This document shows, piece by piece, positions 41,612 through 51,004 of a stretch of 64,000 nucleotides of DNA. A model generated the notes under the pieces. That model did not search any database. It was not told the DNA's origin and worked only from the letters and a program-made list of their open reading frames with translations. Position 1 is the stretch's first letter; every line of letters starts with the position of its first letter. Source of the DNA: Variovorax gracilis. Lineage in GTDB: Bacteria > Pseudomonadota > Gammaproteobacteria > Burkholderiales > Burkholderiaceae_C. A program made the position numbers and the translations under genes. The stretch is from NCBI RefSeq assembly GCF_030317115.1, contig NZ_JASZYF010000017.1, positions 48,393 through 112,392 of the forward strand, in the 5' to 3' direction.

Positions 41612-43029
41612 ACGCGCCCGTACGTGTCGGCGAGCCGCACGATGTCGTCTTCGCCGAGATAGGCGCCGCACTGTACTTCGACGAGCACCAGCTCGTCCGT
41701 GCCAATATTTGTCAAACGATGTCTTTCTTTGAGAGGGATGTATCGATACTCGCCAGGCAGGGTCTTGTGTTCAACGTCGCCGACCTGAACCATTGCCGTG
41801 CCTCGCACCACCACCCAATGTTCCGCGCGCTGGTGGTGGTACTGCAGCGAAAGCGCTTCACCGGGCTTGACGGTGATGCGCTTGACCTTGTAGCCGTCTT
41901 CTTCCTTGAGAGAAGCATAAGTGCCCCACGGCCGGTGAACGACCGCGGGCAAGTGGATCGTCTCGTGCGTACGAGCCTTCAAGACGTCGACGATCTCCCT
42001 GACGCCCTGCGCACTGTCCTTGTGCGCAACCAGAAGCGCATCCGGCGTGTCGACGATCACGAGGTCATGGACGCCCAGCGTGGCCACGATCTTCGGGCCG
42101 TGGCTGTCGACCTGAACATGCGTTCCGGTGGTGTCGATCGCCACGACATCCGATGGCATGGTGTTGCCGTTGGCATCGGGCGAGTTCACTTGGGCAACCG
42201 AGGGCCACGATCCTGCATCGCTCCAGCCAAAGGTCGCTGGGACGACATGAACGTTGCCGGCGCGGGCCGCCACGGCGTCGTCGAAACTGACGTCGGCCTG
42301 AAGGCTGAACGCCTTGGGGTCGAACTGGACGGCGTTGCCGTTCGCCTGGGATGTATCCAGCGCCGCGCGCGCAGCGGACAGCACCTCGGGCGCATGCTGC
42401 TCGAAGGCCGCCAAGATCGCATCGGCGGTGAAGCAGTACATGCCGCTGTTCCAGTAGGAGCGTCCGGTGGCGAGGGATTCCTGGGCGGCTTCGGCGTCGA
42501 GCCTGGCGACGACGCGCTTGGCCGGCTGGCTCTCGCGTGCGAGGTGTTCGACCTCGATGTAGCCAAAACTGGTATCGGGCCCCGTCGGATGGATTCCCCA
42601 CACGACCAGCGAGCCCTGCGCAGCGAGCCCGATGGCCACGCTGGCGCTGGCCGCGAACGCTGCTGTGTCCGGCACCAGATGATCGGCTGGAAGCACGAGC
42701 ATCACGGTGTCTCCGCTGAACTGCCGAACGCACTGAAGCGCCGCCAATGCGATGGCGGGCCCGGTGTTGCGGCCTTCCGGTTCGAGCAGGAGGGTGGTTT
42801 CCGGCGGCTGCGAAACCTGCTTCAGCACGTCCTTGGTGAGAAACAGATAGTCCTTGTTGGTGACGATCATCAGTTCGCCGGCGCCGCAAGCCTGTCCGCG
42901 TTCGATCGCCTGCTGAAGCAACGTGGAGCCCCCGAGCTTCATGAAGGGCTTCGGAAAGGCTTGTCTGGAAACAGGCCACAGTCTGGACCCGACCCCGCCC
43001 GAGAGCACCACTGAAAGCACACGCATCAT
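41608..43029 (-). CDS. manC: Mannose-1-phosphate guanylyltransferase / mannose-6-phosphate isomerase
   Basis: 473 residues. N-terminal GTP-mannose-1-P guanylyltransferase: VVLSGGVGSRLWPVSRQAFP, then FMKLGG; LLEPEGRNTGPAIALAAL. C-terminal cupin PMI domain: RPWGTYASLKEEDGYKVKRI and QYHHQRAEHWVVVRGTA. It makes GDP-mannose for gmd. The first ATG at 43029 is preceded by AAGGA at good spacing. Divergent from the two-domain GT2 gene. It overlaps wzm by four bases. Confidence 0.95.
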   Translation of the reverse strand: MMRVLSVVLSGGVGSRLWPVSRQAFPKPFMKLGGSTLLQQAIERGQACGAGELMIVTNKDYLFLTKDVLKQVSQPPETTLLLEPEGRNTGPAIALAALQCVRQFSGDTVMLVLPADHLVPDTAAFAASASVAIGLAAQGSLVVWGIHPTGPDTSFGYIEVEHLARESQPAKRVVARLDAEAAQESLATGRSYWNSGMYCFTADAILAAFEQHAPEVLSAARAALDTSQANGNAVQFDPKAFSLQADVSFDDAVAARAGNVHVVPATFGWSDAGSWPSVAQVNSPDANGNTMPSDVVAIDTTGTHVQVDSHGPKIVATLGVHDLVIVDTPDALLVAHKDSAQGVREIVDVLKARTHETIHLPAVVHRPWGTYASLKEEDGYKVKRITVKPGEALSLQYHHQRAEHWVVVRGTAMVQVGDVEHKTLPGEYRYIPLKERHRLTNIGTDELVLVEVQCGAYLGEDDIVRLADTYGRV

Positions 43030-43230
43030 GAGTCCTTCTCTTTGAGAGCCGGCGATTTTACCGGGCGAACCATGGACTCCCGGGGCGCCCCGCCGTGTCG
43101 GCGGAGGACGCGCCCTTTGCGAAGATAATCACTCGCTGCGCGGCGTCGCCTCGACCTTGGAGCGACGCTTCCGATTCGTGGCGTGCCAGCACGCCGCGAC
43201 GAGCGGATCGATCCATTGCGCCGTTCACTC

Positions 43231-45093
43231 ATGAAACCCGTATCTCCGCTCCCCAGCCTCGATCGTCCTGCGCTCTCGCAGGGCTCGAATCCAGAGGGCC
43301 GCATCCAGCGGGCCTGGCGCCTGGTCCGCTCTTCAGGCTGGCGCGGCCTGCAATGGACCTTGCGCCAGCGCCTCGGGGGCGGCCTCGACTATGCCAAGTG
43401 GATCGAACTGAACGACACGTTGACCGCGACGGTTCGAGAGCAGATGGAGCAGCGTATCGCTGCGATGTCGAATCCGCCGCTGATCTCGGTGCTCATGCCC
43501 ACCTACAACCCGAACCCCGCATGGTTGCGCGAGGCCGTCGAGTCGGTGCGCAGCCAGATTTATCCGCATTGGGAGCTTTGCATCGCTGACGATGCATCGA
43601 CTTCCGTGGCCGTGCGGGACATCCTGAAGTCATACGCCGAGACTGATGCGCGGATCAAGGTGGTCTTCCGGCCGGAGAACGGCCACATCTCGGCGTCGTC
43701 GAACAGCGCACTGGCGCTCGCGAGCGGGCCTTGGCTGGCGCTCATGGACCACGACGACCTGCTGCCCGCTCACGCACTGTTCTGCGTGGCGGACTGCATC
43801 GCAACGCATCCGGACGTGCGCCTGATCTATTCGGACGAAGACAAGATCGACGAGTCCGGGCGACGTTTCGACCCCTATTTCAAGTCGGACTGGAACGCCG
43901 ACCTGTTCCGTTCGCAGAACATGTTCAGTCACCTGGGCGTGCTGGCGACCGACCTCGTGCGCGAAGTGGGCGGCTTCCGGATCGGGCTCGAAGGCTCGCA
44001 GGACTGGGATCTGGTGCTGCGCTGCGTGGAGCGCGTGGAGGCGCGGCAAGTGCGGCATGTGCCCCGGGTGCTCTATCACTGGCGGGTGCACAGCGAGAGC
44101 ACGGCCGGTTCGATGGACGCCAAGCCCTACGCCGCGGTGGCGGGCGAGCGCGCCCTCAATGAGCACTTGGCGCGCACGGGTGTTCGCGCCGCGGCGGAGC
44201 ACATCGGTTTCGGCTATCGCATCCGCTATGCCCTTCCGGAAGCGCTGCCGCTGGTTTCACTGATCATCCCGACGCGCGACGCCGCCACGGCGATCCGCCG
44301 GTGCCTGGACTCCATCCTTCAGAAGACGGCCTATCCAAACTACGAGATCGTTGTCGTCGACCGTGGTTCGACCGATTCCAACGCGCTGGCCTGCTTGCAG
44401 TCCGTCGCGCAGGCGTCGAAGGTCCGCATCATGCGGACCGAGCAATCTCTCGATGACGCCGGGGCCTGCAACGAGGCTGTCGAGTTCGCAGGAGGCAGCA
44501 TCGTGGCCCTCCTCAGCGATCAGCTCGAAATCAAGGCGGGCGACTGGCTTGACGAGATGGTGAGTCTCGCCGTGCAGCCGGGCGTAGGTGCCGTGGGGGC
44601 GCGTCTTTGGTATCCGGCGGGGGCACTGCAGCATGCAGGCGTGATCCTTGGCGCCCGTGGCGTGGCCGGGTACTCCCACCGTGGGATGCCTCCCGGACGA
44701 AACGGGTACTACGGGCGCGCGGCGCTCGTACAGTCCCTGTCAGCCGTGTCCGGTGCGTGCCTGCTTCTGCGCAAGTCGCTCTACCAGCGGGTCGGCGGGC
44801 TCGACAGCGTCCACTTGAAGGCTACCTTTGCCGATGTCGATCTATGCCTGCGCTTGGGCGAGGCAGGTCTGCGCAACGTGTGGACGCCCTATGCAGAGCT
44901 GGTTCACCATGGAGCGACGTGGAGCCCCAGGACCAGGCACTTTCGGCAAGACGCCGCGTACATGCGGCAGCGCTGGGGCAATTCCTTGCGCGGCGACCCG
45001 GCCTACAGCCCGAACCTGACCCTCGAGTTCGAGGACTTCAGCTACGCCTGGCCGTCCCGAGCAGCGTGGTACTCCGAGTCCGCAAATCATTGA
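43231..45093 (+). CDS. Tandem GT2 glycosyltransferase
   Basis: 620 residues with two GT-A units. Unit 1 (about 85-320): PLISVLMPTYNPNPAWLREA, ADDASTS, ALMDHDDLLPAHAL (DxD-type HDD) and YSDEDKIDESGR. Unit 2 (about 345-600): PLVSLIIPTRDAATAIRRCL, VVDRGSTD, then LLSDQLEIKAG where the DxD is Ser-Asp-Gln, so unit 2 may be weakened or use a different metal contact; VHHGATWSPRTR near the end. Probably two linkages in the polysaccharide, or one active domain plus a scaffold. Next GT2 starts three bases after its stop. Confidence 0.88.
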   Translation: MKPVSPLPSLDRPALSQGSNPEGRIQRAWRLVRSSGWRGLQWTLRQRLGGGLDYAKWIELNDTLTATVREQMEQRIAAMSNPPLISVLMPTYNPNPAWLREAVESVRSQIYPHWELCIADDASTSVAVRDILKSYAETDARIKVVFRPENGHISASSNSALALASGPWLALMDHDDLLPAHALFCVADCIATHPDVRLIYSDEDKIDESGRRFDPYFKSDWNADLFRSQNMFSHLGVLATDLVREVGGFRIGLEGSQDWDLVLRCVERVEARQVRHVPRVLYHWRVHSESTAGSMDAKPYAAVAGERALNEHLARTGVRAAAEHIGFGYRIRYALPEALPLVSLIIPTRDAATAIRRCLDSILQKTAYPNYEIVVVDRGSTDSNALACLQSVAQASKVRIMRTEQSLDDAGACNEAVEFAGGSIVALLSDQLEIKAGDWLDEMVSLAVQPGVGAVGARLWYPAGALQHAGVILGARGVAGYSHRGMPPGRNGYYGRAALVQSLSAVSGACLLLRKSLYQRVGGLDSVHLKATFADVDLCLRLGEAGLRNVWTPYAELVHHGATWSPRTRHFRQDAAYMRQRWGNSLRGDPAYSPNLTLEFEDFSYAWPSRAAWYSESANH

Positions 45094-45095
45094 TC

Positions 45096-46097
45096 ATGGC
45101 AACCGGCCAACTCTCCATCTCCGTCGCCCTGTGCACCTACAACGGCGCAAGCTTCATCCGTGAGCAGGTGCGCAGCATCTGCCTGCAGACACGGCCGCCC
45201 AAGGAGATCGTGCTGTCGGACGATGCGTCGAGCGACGGGTGCGTCGACATCGCACGCGCCGCTGTCGCCGAGTGTGCGGCCGAGCGCCCCGGGCATCCCG
45301 TGGCCTTGCGCGTCCTGGAGAACGCCTTCGCACTTCGCGTCACCAAGAACTTCGAGCAGGCGGTGCGCGCCTGTGAAGGTGATCTCATCGCTCTCAGCGA
45401 CCAGGACGACGTGTGGGTGCCCGACCGTCTGGCGCGGATGGCCGCAGAGTTCGAACGACGTCCCGACCTGCTCCTGCTGCACACCGACGCACGCCTGGTC
45501 GACGATGGCCGCAAGGACCTGGGGCACTCTCTTTTCCATGCATTGGCGGTGAAGCCCTTCGAGCTGAGCTGGATCCACGGCGGCAACGCGTTCGACGTCT
45601 TTCTGCGCCGCAATCTCGTGACCGGCGCGACAGCGATCTTCCGGCAAACCTTGCTGGACGATGCCGTACCGTTCCCGGTCGAATGGCTGCACGACGAGTG
45701 GCTCGCGATCGTTGCGTCGGCCGTTGGTAGCGTCGACGTCATGGAAGACCCCTTGATCGAGTACCGCCAGCACGCTTCCAACCAGATCGGCGCACGGCGC
45801 GACTCCTTTGTCGAGAAGGTTCGCAAGGCGCTTGCCTCGCGTGGCGACACGCACATCAAGCGCGCCATCAAGGCGGAGCTTCTGCTCGCGCGCCTTCGGA
45901 AACTGGGCGACAGGGTGTCGCCCGCCACGATCGAGAAGTTGCACTCGAAGATCGAGCATCAGCACTTTCGCGCGTCATTGCCGGAAAGTCGGATCGCGCG
46001 CTGCGTGCCGGTGTTCCGGGAGGCCATGACGGGCCGCTACGAAAAATTCGGCCGTGGGGTGCGGGGCGTCGTCCGCGACCTGTTCGAATCGGTCTGA
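45096..46097 (+). CDS. GT2 glycosyltransferase
   Basis: 333 residues. Canonical GT2 start ISVALCTYNGASFIREQVRS, LSDDASSDG, ALSDQDDVWVPDRLARM (metal-binding), and WLHDEWLAIVAS with the catalytic-base-like Asp. The DQDDVW motif is common among rhamnosyl- and other O-antigen transferases. The C-terminal part is helical and basic. It is two bases downstream of the tandem GT2 and convergent with the next transferase. Confidence 0.9.
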   Translation: MATGQLSISVALCTYNGASFIREQVRSICLQTRPPKEIVLSDDASSDGCVDIARAAVAECAAERPGHPVALRVLENAFALRVTKNFEQAVRACEGDLIALSDQDDVWVPDRLARMAAEFERRPDLLLLHTDARLVDDGRKDLGHSLFHALAVKPFELSWIHGGNAFDVFLRRNLVTGATAIFRQTLLDDAVPFPVEWLHDEWLAIVASAVGSVDVMEDPLIEYRQHASNQIGARRDSFVEKVRKALASRGDTHIKRAIKAELLLARLRKLGDRVSPATIEKLHSKIEHQHFRASLPESRIARCVPVFREAMTGRYEKFGRGVRGVVRDLFESV

Positions 46098-46102
46098 CTC
46101 GG

Positions 46103-46855
46103 TCAGCCTGCCCGGTCCATGCGCCAGTAGCGCCAGAACGCAGCCGACGACCACACCTTCAACAGGCTGGTCACGTGCCAGTAGAGATGCCGCTTGCTGC
46201 GATGGCTTGCCCGTCGCGCGTCATGCCGGGCCTGGAGTTGTTCGGCGATCTGCAGCTTCCACCCCGCGAGGCGCAGGCGGGCGCAGATGTCGAAGTCCTC
46301 ACCGTACATGAAGAAGCGTTCGTCGAAGCCTCCGATCCGGCGATAGGCCTCGCTGCGAAACAGCATGAACAGGCCTGGAATCCAGGCTGGGATCGCCGGT
46401 CGCACATAGTCGGAACGCTTGCGCGAAATGATTTCCAGCGGCGTGATGATCGCGCGGTGCTGCTCGGATGTCGGCTTCCCGGGTTCGAGGATTCGAGGCG
46501 CCAGCAGGCCGCTTTCCGGCGCGGCCCCGGCGATCAGGGGGGCCAGTACGTCGCTATCGAAGCGGATGTCCGGATTGAGCACGAGGAACCAGGGCGTCGC
46601 GCAACGCGCAAAGGCGTGATTGTGGTTCGCGCCGAAGCCCTTGGGCGCGGTGTTCTCTATGCGCTCGATCTCGAAGCCCCAGGTACGTCCTGCCAGCAGG
46701 TCGGGTTCGGGGATGTTGAGTGTGAGCACGAGCTTGGCCACGAGGCCGCGGTTGAATCGGTCCAGCTCCTCGATCAGCGGGAGAACCAGTTCGAGCTGAC
46801 CATGGCTCACGATCGACACCGTGATGGGAGGAGAGTGGGGCGGGGACATCGGCAT
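46103..46855 (-). CDS. GT2 glycosyltransferase (WbbL-like rhamnosyltransferase type)
   Basis: 250 residues. VSIVSHGQLELVLPLIEEL, then KGFGANHNHAF, VLNPDIRFDSDVLAPLI (NPD metal motif), IPGLFMLFRSEAYRRIGGFD and FFMYGEDFDICARLR. This is the dTDP-rhamnosyltransferase-like branch of GT2, which suits the complete rmlBDAC set. It is divergent from the WecA-like gene. Donor assignment is inferred. Confidence 0.87.
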   Translation of the reverse strand: MPMSPPHSPPITVSIVSHGQLELVLPLIEELDRFNRGLVAKLVLTLNIPEPDLLAGRTWGFEIERIENTAPKGFGANHNHAFARCATPWFLVLNPDIRFDSDVLAPLIAGAAPESGLLAPRILEPGKPTSEQHRAIITPLEIISRKRSDYVRPAIPAWIPGLFMLFRSEAYRRIGGFDERFFMYGEDFDICARLRLAGWKLQIAEQLQARHDARRASHRSKRHLYWHVTSLLKVWSSAAFWRYWRMDRAG

Positions 46856-46870
46856 GGTCTAATTTCGCTG

Positions 46871-46888
46871 GGGAATTCTAGAGTTCCC
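46871..46888. promoter_or_regulatory. 18-base near-perfect palindrome upstream of the WecA-like gene
   Basis: GGGAATTCTAGAGTTCCC, eight complementary base pairs of nine with one mismatch pair, eleven bases before the ATG at 46900 in the 44-base divergent gap. It could be an operator or an RNA hairpin affecting translation. Seen directly; role inferred. Confidence 0.35.
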
Positions 46889-46899
46889 GCCCAAACCCC

Positions 46900-47994
46900 A
46901 TGATTGCTCTGATCGTCATCAGTTTTCTTCTCTCTGCATTCGCCGTGCAGATATTCATGCGCCGGGCGCGCCGGCATGCACGGCGTTACGGCCATGACAT
47001 GCCGCAGCGCTTTCACAAGGGCCACGTGCCGCGGCTGGGAGGTGCCGGCATTCTGACGGGCATGGGTGTCGCGTGGCTGGTCGCGGGGATGCCTTCAGAC
47101 CCCTTCAATGTGTCGTGGCCGCTGAAGGCCTCTGCGATCACGCTGCTGTGCATCGCCCCGGCCGTGCTCGGCGGCATCATCGAGGATGTGACCCAGCGGG
47201 TGTCGGTGCGATACCGGCTCGGGCTCACCATCGGTTCCGCGCTGCTGTTGTGCTGGGTCCTCCACCTGAGCGTGTCCAGGACCGGCATCGCCACCGTCGA
47301 CGGCTGGATACAGGTTGCGCCCTACGCGGGGCTTTTGTTCGCTGCGTTTGCCATCGGCGGCTTGCCGCATGCGTTCAACATCATCGATGGCTACAATGGG
47401 CTGGCCGGGACCGTGGCCGTGCTGGTCTGCCTGGCCATCTCGCACGTGGCGCTGCAGGTGGGCGACCGGCAGTTGGCTGCCATGGTGATCTGCCTCGTCG
47501 GCGCCACGGTCGGCTTCCTGATCTGGAACTATCCGCGCGGAAAGATCTTCGCGGGCGATGGTGGCGCCTACGTCTGGGGCATGGTGATCGCGGTGGCCGC
47601 GGTGACGCTGGTACAGCGTCACCGGGTCGTTTCGCCCTGGTTCCCGATGCTGCTTCTGATCTATCCGGTGTGGGAGACGGTGTTTTCCATCTACCGCAAG
47701 ATCGCGCGGGGGCAATCCCCGGGCACGGCGGATGCTCTGCATTTTCATCAACTGATCTTCCGGCGCATCGTTCGCGTGGCGTTCGCGGACGACGAAGCGC
47801 GCCAACTGCTCGCGCGCAACAACCGGACTTCGCCGTACCTGTGGATCTTCGCGGCGCTGACGGTGGTGCCGGCTGTGCTGTTCTGGAACAACACGCCCGT
47901 GCTGATGGCGTTTTGCGCCCTGTTCGTGGCGACGTACGTCGCTGCCTATTTGATGATCGTGCGATTCAAGGTGCCTCGCTGGTTGCGCCCCTAG
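46900..47994 (+). CDS. WecA/MraY-like undecaprenyl-phosphate sugar-1-phosphate transferase
   Basis: 364 residues, about ten membrane helices. Motifs: HVPRLGGAGILTGMG, the Mg-binding GIIEDVTQRVSVRYRLGLT, AFNIIDGYNGLAGTVAVL, and KIFAGDGGAYVWGMVIA. The segment ADALHFHQLIFRRIVR corresponds to the HxH region of WecA. Such enzymes start glycan synthesis by loading a sugar-1-phosphate (often GlcNAc) onto undecaprenyl phosphate. Likely the initiating enzyme of this polysaccharide. It directly precedes argB by 140 bases. Confidence 0.92.
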   Translation: MIALIVISFLLSAFAVQIFMRRARRHARRYGHDMPQRFHKGHVPRLGGAGILTGMGVAWLVAGMPSDPFNVSWPLKASAITLLCIAPAVLGGIIEDVTQRVSVRYRLGLTIGSALLLCWVLHLSVSRTGIATVDGWIQVAPYAGLLFAAFAIGGLPHAFNIIDGYNGLAGTVAVLVCLAISHVALQVGDRQLAAMVICLVGATVGFLIWNYPRGKIFAGDGGAYVWGMVIAVAAVTLVQRHRVVSPWFPMLLLIYPVWETVFSIYRKIARGQSPGTADALHFHQLIFRRIVRVAFADDEARQLLARNNRTSPYLWIFAALTVVPAVLFWNNTPVLMAFCALFVATYVAAYLMIVRFKVPRWLRP

Positions 47995-48134
47995 GCCGGG
48001 GCTCCGCCCTCCCCTCGGGGCAATACCGGCGGCCCTGGGAAGCAGGTTTCGCCGCATTTTTTGGGAATGATCCGGACATGTGGGGCGCGGGAAGTTCCGC
48101 CACAATTCAAAGTCTCTTCTTTCCGTTGCTCACC

Positions 48135-49028
48135 ATGACCGATCCCGTGCTCAACATTCCCCCGCGCGACAAGGCCGAAATCCTGGCCCAGGCGCTTCCG
48201 TACATCCGCAAGTTCCACGGCAAGACGATCGTCATCAAGTACGGCGGCAATGCCATGACCGACCCTGAACTGCAGGCCGACTTCGCCGAGGACGTGGTCC
48301 TGCTCAAGCTGGTCGGCATGAATCCGGTGGTGGTGCACGGCGGCGGCCCGCAGATCGAGGCGGCGCTCAATCGGCTCGGCAAGAAGGGCCATTTCATCCA
48401 GGGCATGCGCGTGACCGACTCCGAGACCATGGAGGTGGTCGAGTGGGTGCTGGCCGGAGAGGTGCAGCAGGACATCGTCGGCCTGATCAACCAGGCCGGC
48501 GGCAAGGCGGTGGGCTTGACGGGGCGCGACGGCGGACTGATCCGCGCGCAGAAGCTCAAGATGGCCGACCGCAACGATCCCAACCTGCACCATGACGTCG
48601 GGCAGGTCGGCGACATCGTCTCGATCGACCCGAGCGTGGTCAAGGCGCTCCAGGACGACGCCTTCATACCCGTCGTCAGCCCGATCGGCTTCGGCGAGGA
48701 GAACGAGAGCTACAACATCAACGCCGACGTCGTCGCGGGCAAGCTCGCCACGGTGCTCAAGGCAGAAAAGCTGATGATGCTCACCAACACGCCGGGCGTG
48801 CTCGACAAGGACGGCAAGCTGCTGACCGACCTGAGCGCCCGTGAGATCGACGAGCTCTTTGCCGACGGCACGATCTCCGGCGGCATGCTGCCCAAGATCG
48901 AGGGCGCGCTCGACGCGGCGAAGAGCGGCGTGAATGCGGTACACATCATCGATGGGCGAGTGCCGCACGCCATGCTGCTTGAAATTCTCACCGACCAGGC
49001 CTACGGGACGATGATCCGAGCCCGGTAA
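48135..49028 (+). CDS. argB: Acetylglutamate kinase
   Basis: 297 residues. KTIVIKYGGNAMTDPELQAD, VVHGGGPQIEAALNRLGKKG, and the C-terminal SGGMLPKIEGALDAAKSGVN. It phosphorylates N-acetylglutamate in arginine synthesis; the N-terminal extension suits the arginine-inhibited form. An unrelated housekeeping gene between polysaccharide genes. The preceding gap contains no clear terminator. Confidence 0.96.
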   Translation: MTDPVLNIPPRDKAEILAQALPYIRKFHGKTIVIKYGGNAMTDPELQADFAEDVVLLKLVGMNPVVVHGGGPQIEAALNRLGKKGHFIQGMRVTDSETMEVVEWVLAGEVQQDIVGLINQAGGKAVGLTGRDGGLIRAQKLKMADRNDPNLHHDVGQVGDIVSIDPSVVKALQDDAFIPVVSPIGFGEENESYNINADVVAGKLATVLKAEKLMMLTNTPGVLDKDGKLLTDLSAREIDELFADGTISGGMLPKIEGALDAAKSGVNAVHIIDGRVPHAMLLEILTDQAYGTMIRAR

Positions 49029-49045
49029 GGCTCGCCCCCAGGGTG

Positions 49046-49075
49046 CGCGCACTTCGTGTCGCTTCGCCAACCCCC
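49046..49075 (-). repeat. Intergenic repeat copy B
   Basis: Reverse complement matches copy A (3219-3248) at 29 of 30 bases. It lies just after argB, in the convergent gap with galE. The hairpin arm seen before copy A is not conserved here. Confidence 0.7.
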
Positions 49076-49137
49076 TGACCGGCGCAGCCGGATCCGCGGT
49101 GCCTTGCCAGCGGGCTTCGCTTTGCTTGCCTTGACGC

Positions 49138-50154
49138 TCATGCGTAGCCGTTGGGGTTGGCTTGTTGCCAGCGCCAACTGTCGGCGCACATCTGATCCAC
49201 GCTCCGGGACGCGCGCCAGCCCAACGTAGCTTGCGCCAGCGTTGGATCTCCCCAGTAGGCAGGCACGTCGCCTGGCCTGCGGGGGCCGATCTCATACGCA
49301 ATGCGCTGGCCGCTGGCGCGTTCGAAGGCCTTCACCACGTCCAGCACCGAAGCGCCTTGGCCGGTGCCCAGGTTGAGCGTGACCAGTCCGGGTTGCTTTT
49401 CGGCGTGACGCAGGGCTGCCACGTGGCCCTCGGCGAGGTCCATCACGTGAACGTAGTCGCGCACGCCGGTTCCGTCCGGCGTCGGGTAGTCGCCGCCGTG
49501 CACGGCCAGCTTGTCGCGCAGGCCCACCGCCACCTGGGAAACGAAGGGCATCAGGTTGTTCGGCTTGCCTTGCGGGTGTTCGCCGATCAGGCCGCTTTCA
49601 TGGGCGCCGACGGGATTGAAGTAGCGCAGCAGCGCGATGCGCCAGGCAGGGTTCGCGCGATGCAGATCCGCCAGCGCCTGCTCGACCATGAGCTTGGAGC
49701 GCCCGTAGGGATTGGCCGGCCGCAGCGGCGCGTCTTCGGGGATGGGTGAGCGGTCGGGGTCGCCGTAGACGGTGGCCGACGACGAGAAGATCAGCGTTCG
49801 CACAGCGGCCGCCTGCATCGCCGCCGCCAGCACGAAGGTGCCGTTCACGTTGTTGTCGTAATAAGTGATCGGATCGGCCACCGAATCGCCGACCGCCTTG
49901 AGGCCCGCGAAATGGATCACGCCACCGATCGGCTGCTCGCGAAAGAGCTTGTCGAGCAAGGCCCGGTCGCGCACGTCGCCCTCGATGAAGCGGGGCCTGG
50001 CGCCGGTGATGCGTTCCAGCCGCTCCAGCACGCGGACGTCGCTGTTGCCGAGGTTGTCCAGGATCACCGGCGCATAGCCGGCTGCTGCCAGTGCCACGCA
50101 GGTGTGACTGCCTATGAAACCGGCACCGCCGGTGACGAGAATGTTCTGACTCAT
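49138..50154 (-). CDS. galE: UDP-glucose 4-epimerase
   Basis: 338 residues. LVTGGAGFIGSHTCVALAAA, FSSSATVYGDPDRSPIPEDA, NPYGRSKLMVEQALADL (Tyr/Lys) and YFNPVGAHESGLIGEHPQGK. It interconverts UDP-glucose and UDP-galactose. It closes the polysaccharide region and may supply UDP-galactose to it. Divergent from slmA. Confidence 0.95.
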   Translation of the reverse strand: MSQNILVTGGAGFIGSHTCVALAAAGYAPVILDNLGNSDVRVLERLERITGARPRFIEGDVRDRALLDKLFREQPIGGVIHFAGLKAVGDSVADPITYYDNNVNGTFVLAAAMQAAAVRTLIFSSSATVYGDPDRSPIPEDAPLRPANPYGRSKLMVEQALADLHRANPAWRIALLRYFNPVGAHESGLIGEHPQGKPNNLMPFVSQVAVGLRDKLAVHGGDYPTPDGTGVRDYVHVMDLAEGHVAALRHAEKQPGLVTLNLGTGQGASVLDVVKAFERASGQRIAYEIGPRRPGDVPAYWGDPTLAQATLGWRASRSVDQMCADSWRWQQANPNGYA

Positions 50155-50278
50155 ACTTATTTGGCTTACCGCCCCCGTGGAACTACCTGTCGATTCTGCG
50201 CGACAAGCAGGGCATGCCCGGTTGGCACGCGCTAACTGGCGTGTGCGAGAATCATTTTTTTACATTTTGCACGCGCCC

Positions 50279-50923
50279 ATGCAGAACGACGAGCAAAGCG
50301 CCTCCGACGCGCCAATCAGTTCAGAACCGGTGGCCGTACCGACCCGCAAACGCCCCAAGCCGGGCGAGCGGCGCGTGCAGATCCTCCAGGCCCTGGCCGC
50401 CATGCTCGAGCAGCCCGGCGCCGAGCGCGTGACCACGGCCGCCCTGGCGGCCAGGCTCGATGTCAGCGAGGCTGCGCTCTATCGGCATTTCGCCAGCAAG
50501 GCGCAGATGTTCGAAGGGCTGATCGACTTCATCGAGCAGAGCGTGTTCACACTTGTCAATCAGATTGTCGAACGCGAACCGGCGGGCAGCGAGCAAGCTA
50601 CGCGCATCGTCGCGATGCTGGTGCAGTTCGCCGAGAAGAACCCCGGCATGACGCGCGTGATGGTCGGCGACGCGCTGGTCTTCGAGAACGAGCGGCTGCA
50701 GAACCGCATGAACCAGTTCTTCGACAAGATCGAGGCGACCCTTCGGCAAGCCTTGCGCGATGCGGCGGCTGGCGACGGTTCAGCGACACCGAGCGTCGAT
50801 GCCCAGGTGAGGGCGTCCGCGCTGACGGCCTTCGTCGTGGGGCGCTTGCAGCGCTTTGCCCGTTCGGGCTTCCGGCGCGCGCCCTCCGAGCATCTGGATG
50901 CTGCGGTCGCGCTGATGCTTTGA
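50279..50923 (+). CDS. slmA: Nucleoid occlusion factor SlmA-like TetR-family protein
   Basis: 214 residues. An N-terminal extension of about 30 residues precedes the TetR HTH (RRVQILQALAAMLEQPGAER, then AALAARLDVSEAALYRHFAS), and KAQMFEGLIDFIEQSVFTLV with ALVFENERLQNRMNQFFDKI are characteristic of SlmA. SlmA binds DNA and FtsZ to prevent division over the nucleoid. Start at 50279 (MQNDEQSASDAPIS). Adjacent to argB in related bacteria. Confidence 0.92.
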   Translation: MQNDEQSASDAPISSEPVAVPTRKRPKPGERRVQILQALAAMLEQPGAERVTTAALAARLDVSEAALYRHFASKAQMFEGLIDFIEQSVFTLVNQIVEREPAGSEQATRIVAMLVQFAEKNPGMTRVMVGDALVFENERLQNRMNQFFDKIEATLRQALRDAAAGDGSATPSVDAQVRASALTAFVVGRLQRFARSGFRRAPSEHLDAAVALML

Positions 50924-50941
50924 GGTTTGATTGCCGTCAGC

Positions 50942-50997
50942 GGGGCCCGCGACCTTGCCGGGTGGAACCGGCTGGCAAGGACCGCTCGCATGGCCCC
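50942..50997. terminator. Two-tier hairpin between slmA and the DUF2501 gene
   Basis: Inner arms CCTTGCC (50953-50959) and GGCAAGG (50974-50980); outer arms GGGGCC (50942-50947) and GGCCCC (50992-50997). It sits in an 81-base convergent gap. No T tract is apparent, so it may stop transcription weakly in both directions or protect mRNA ends. Confidence 0.4.
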
Positions 50998-51004
50998 CTG
51001 AGGG

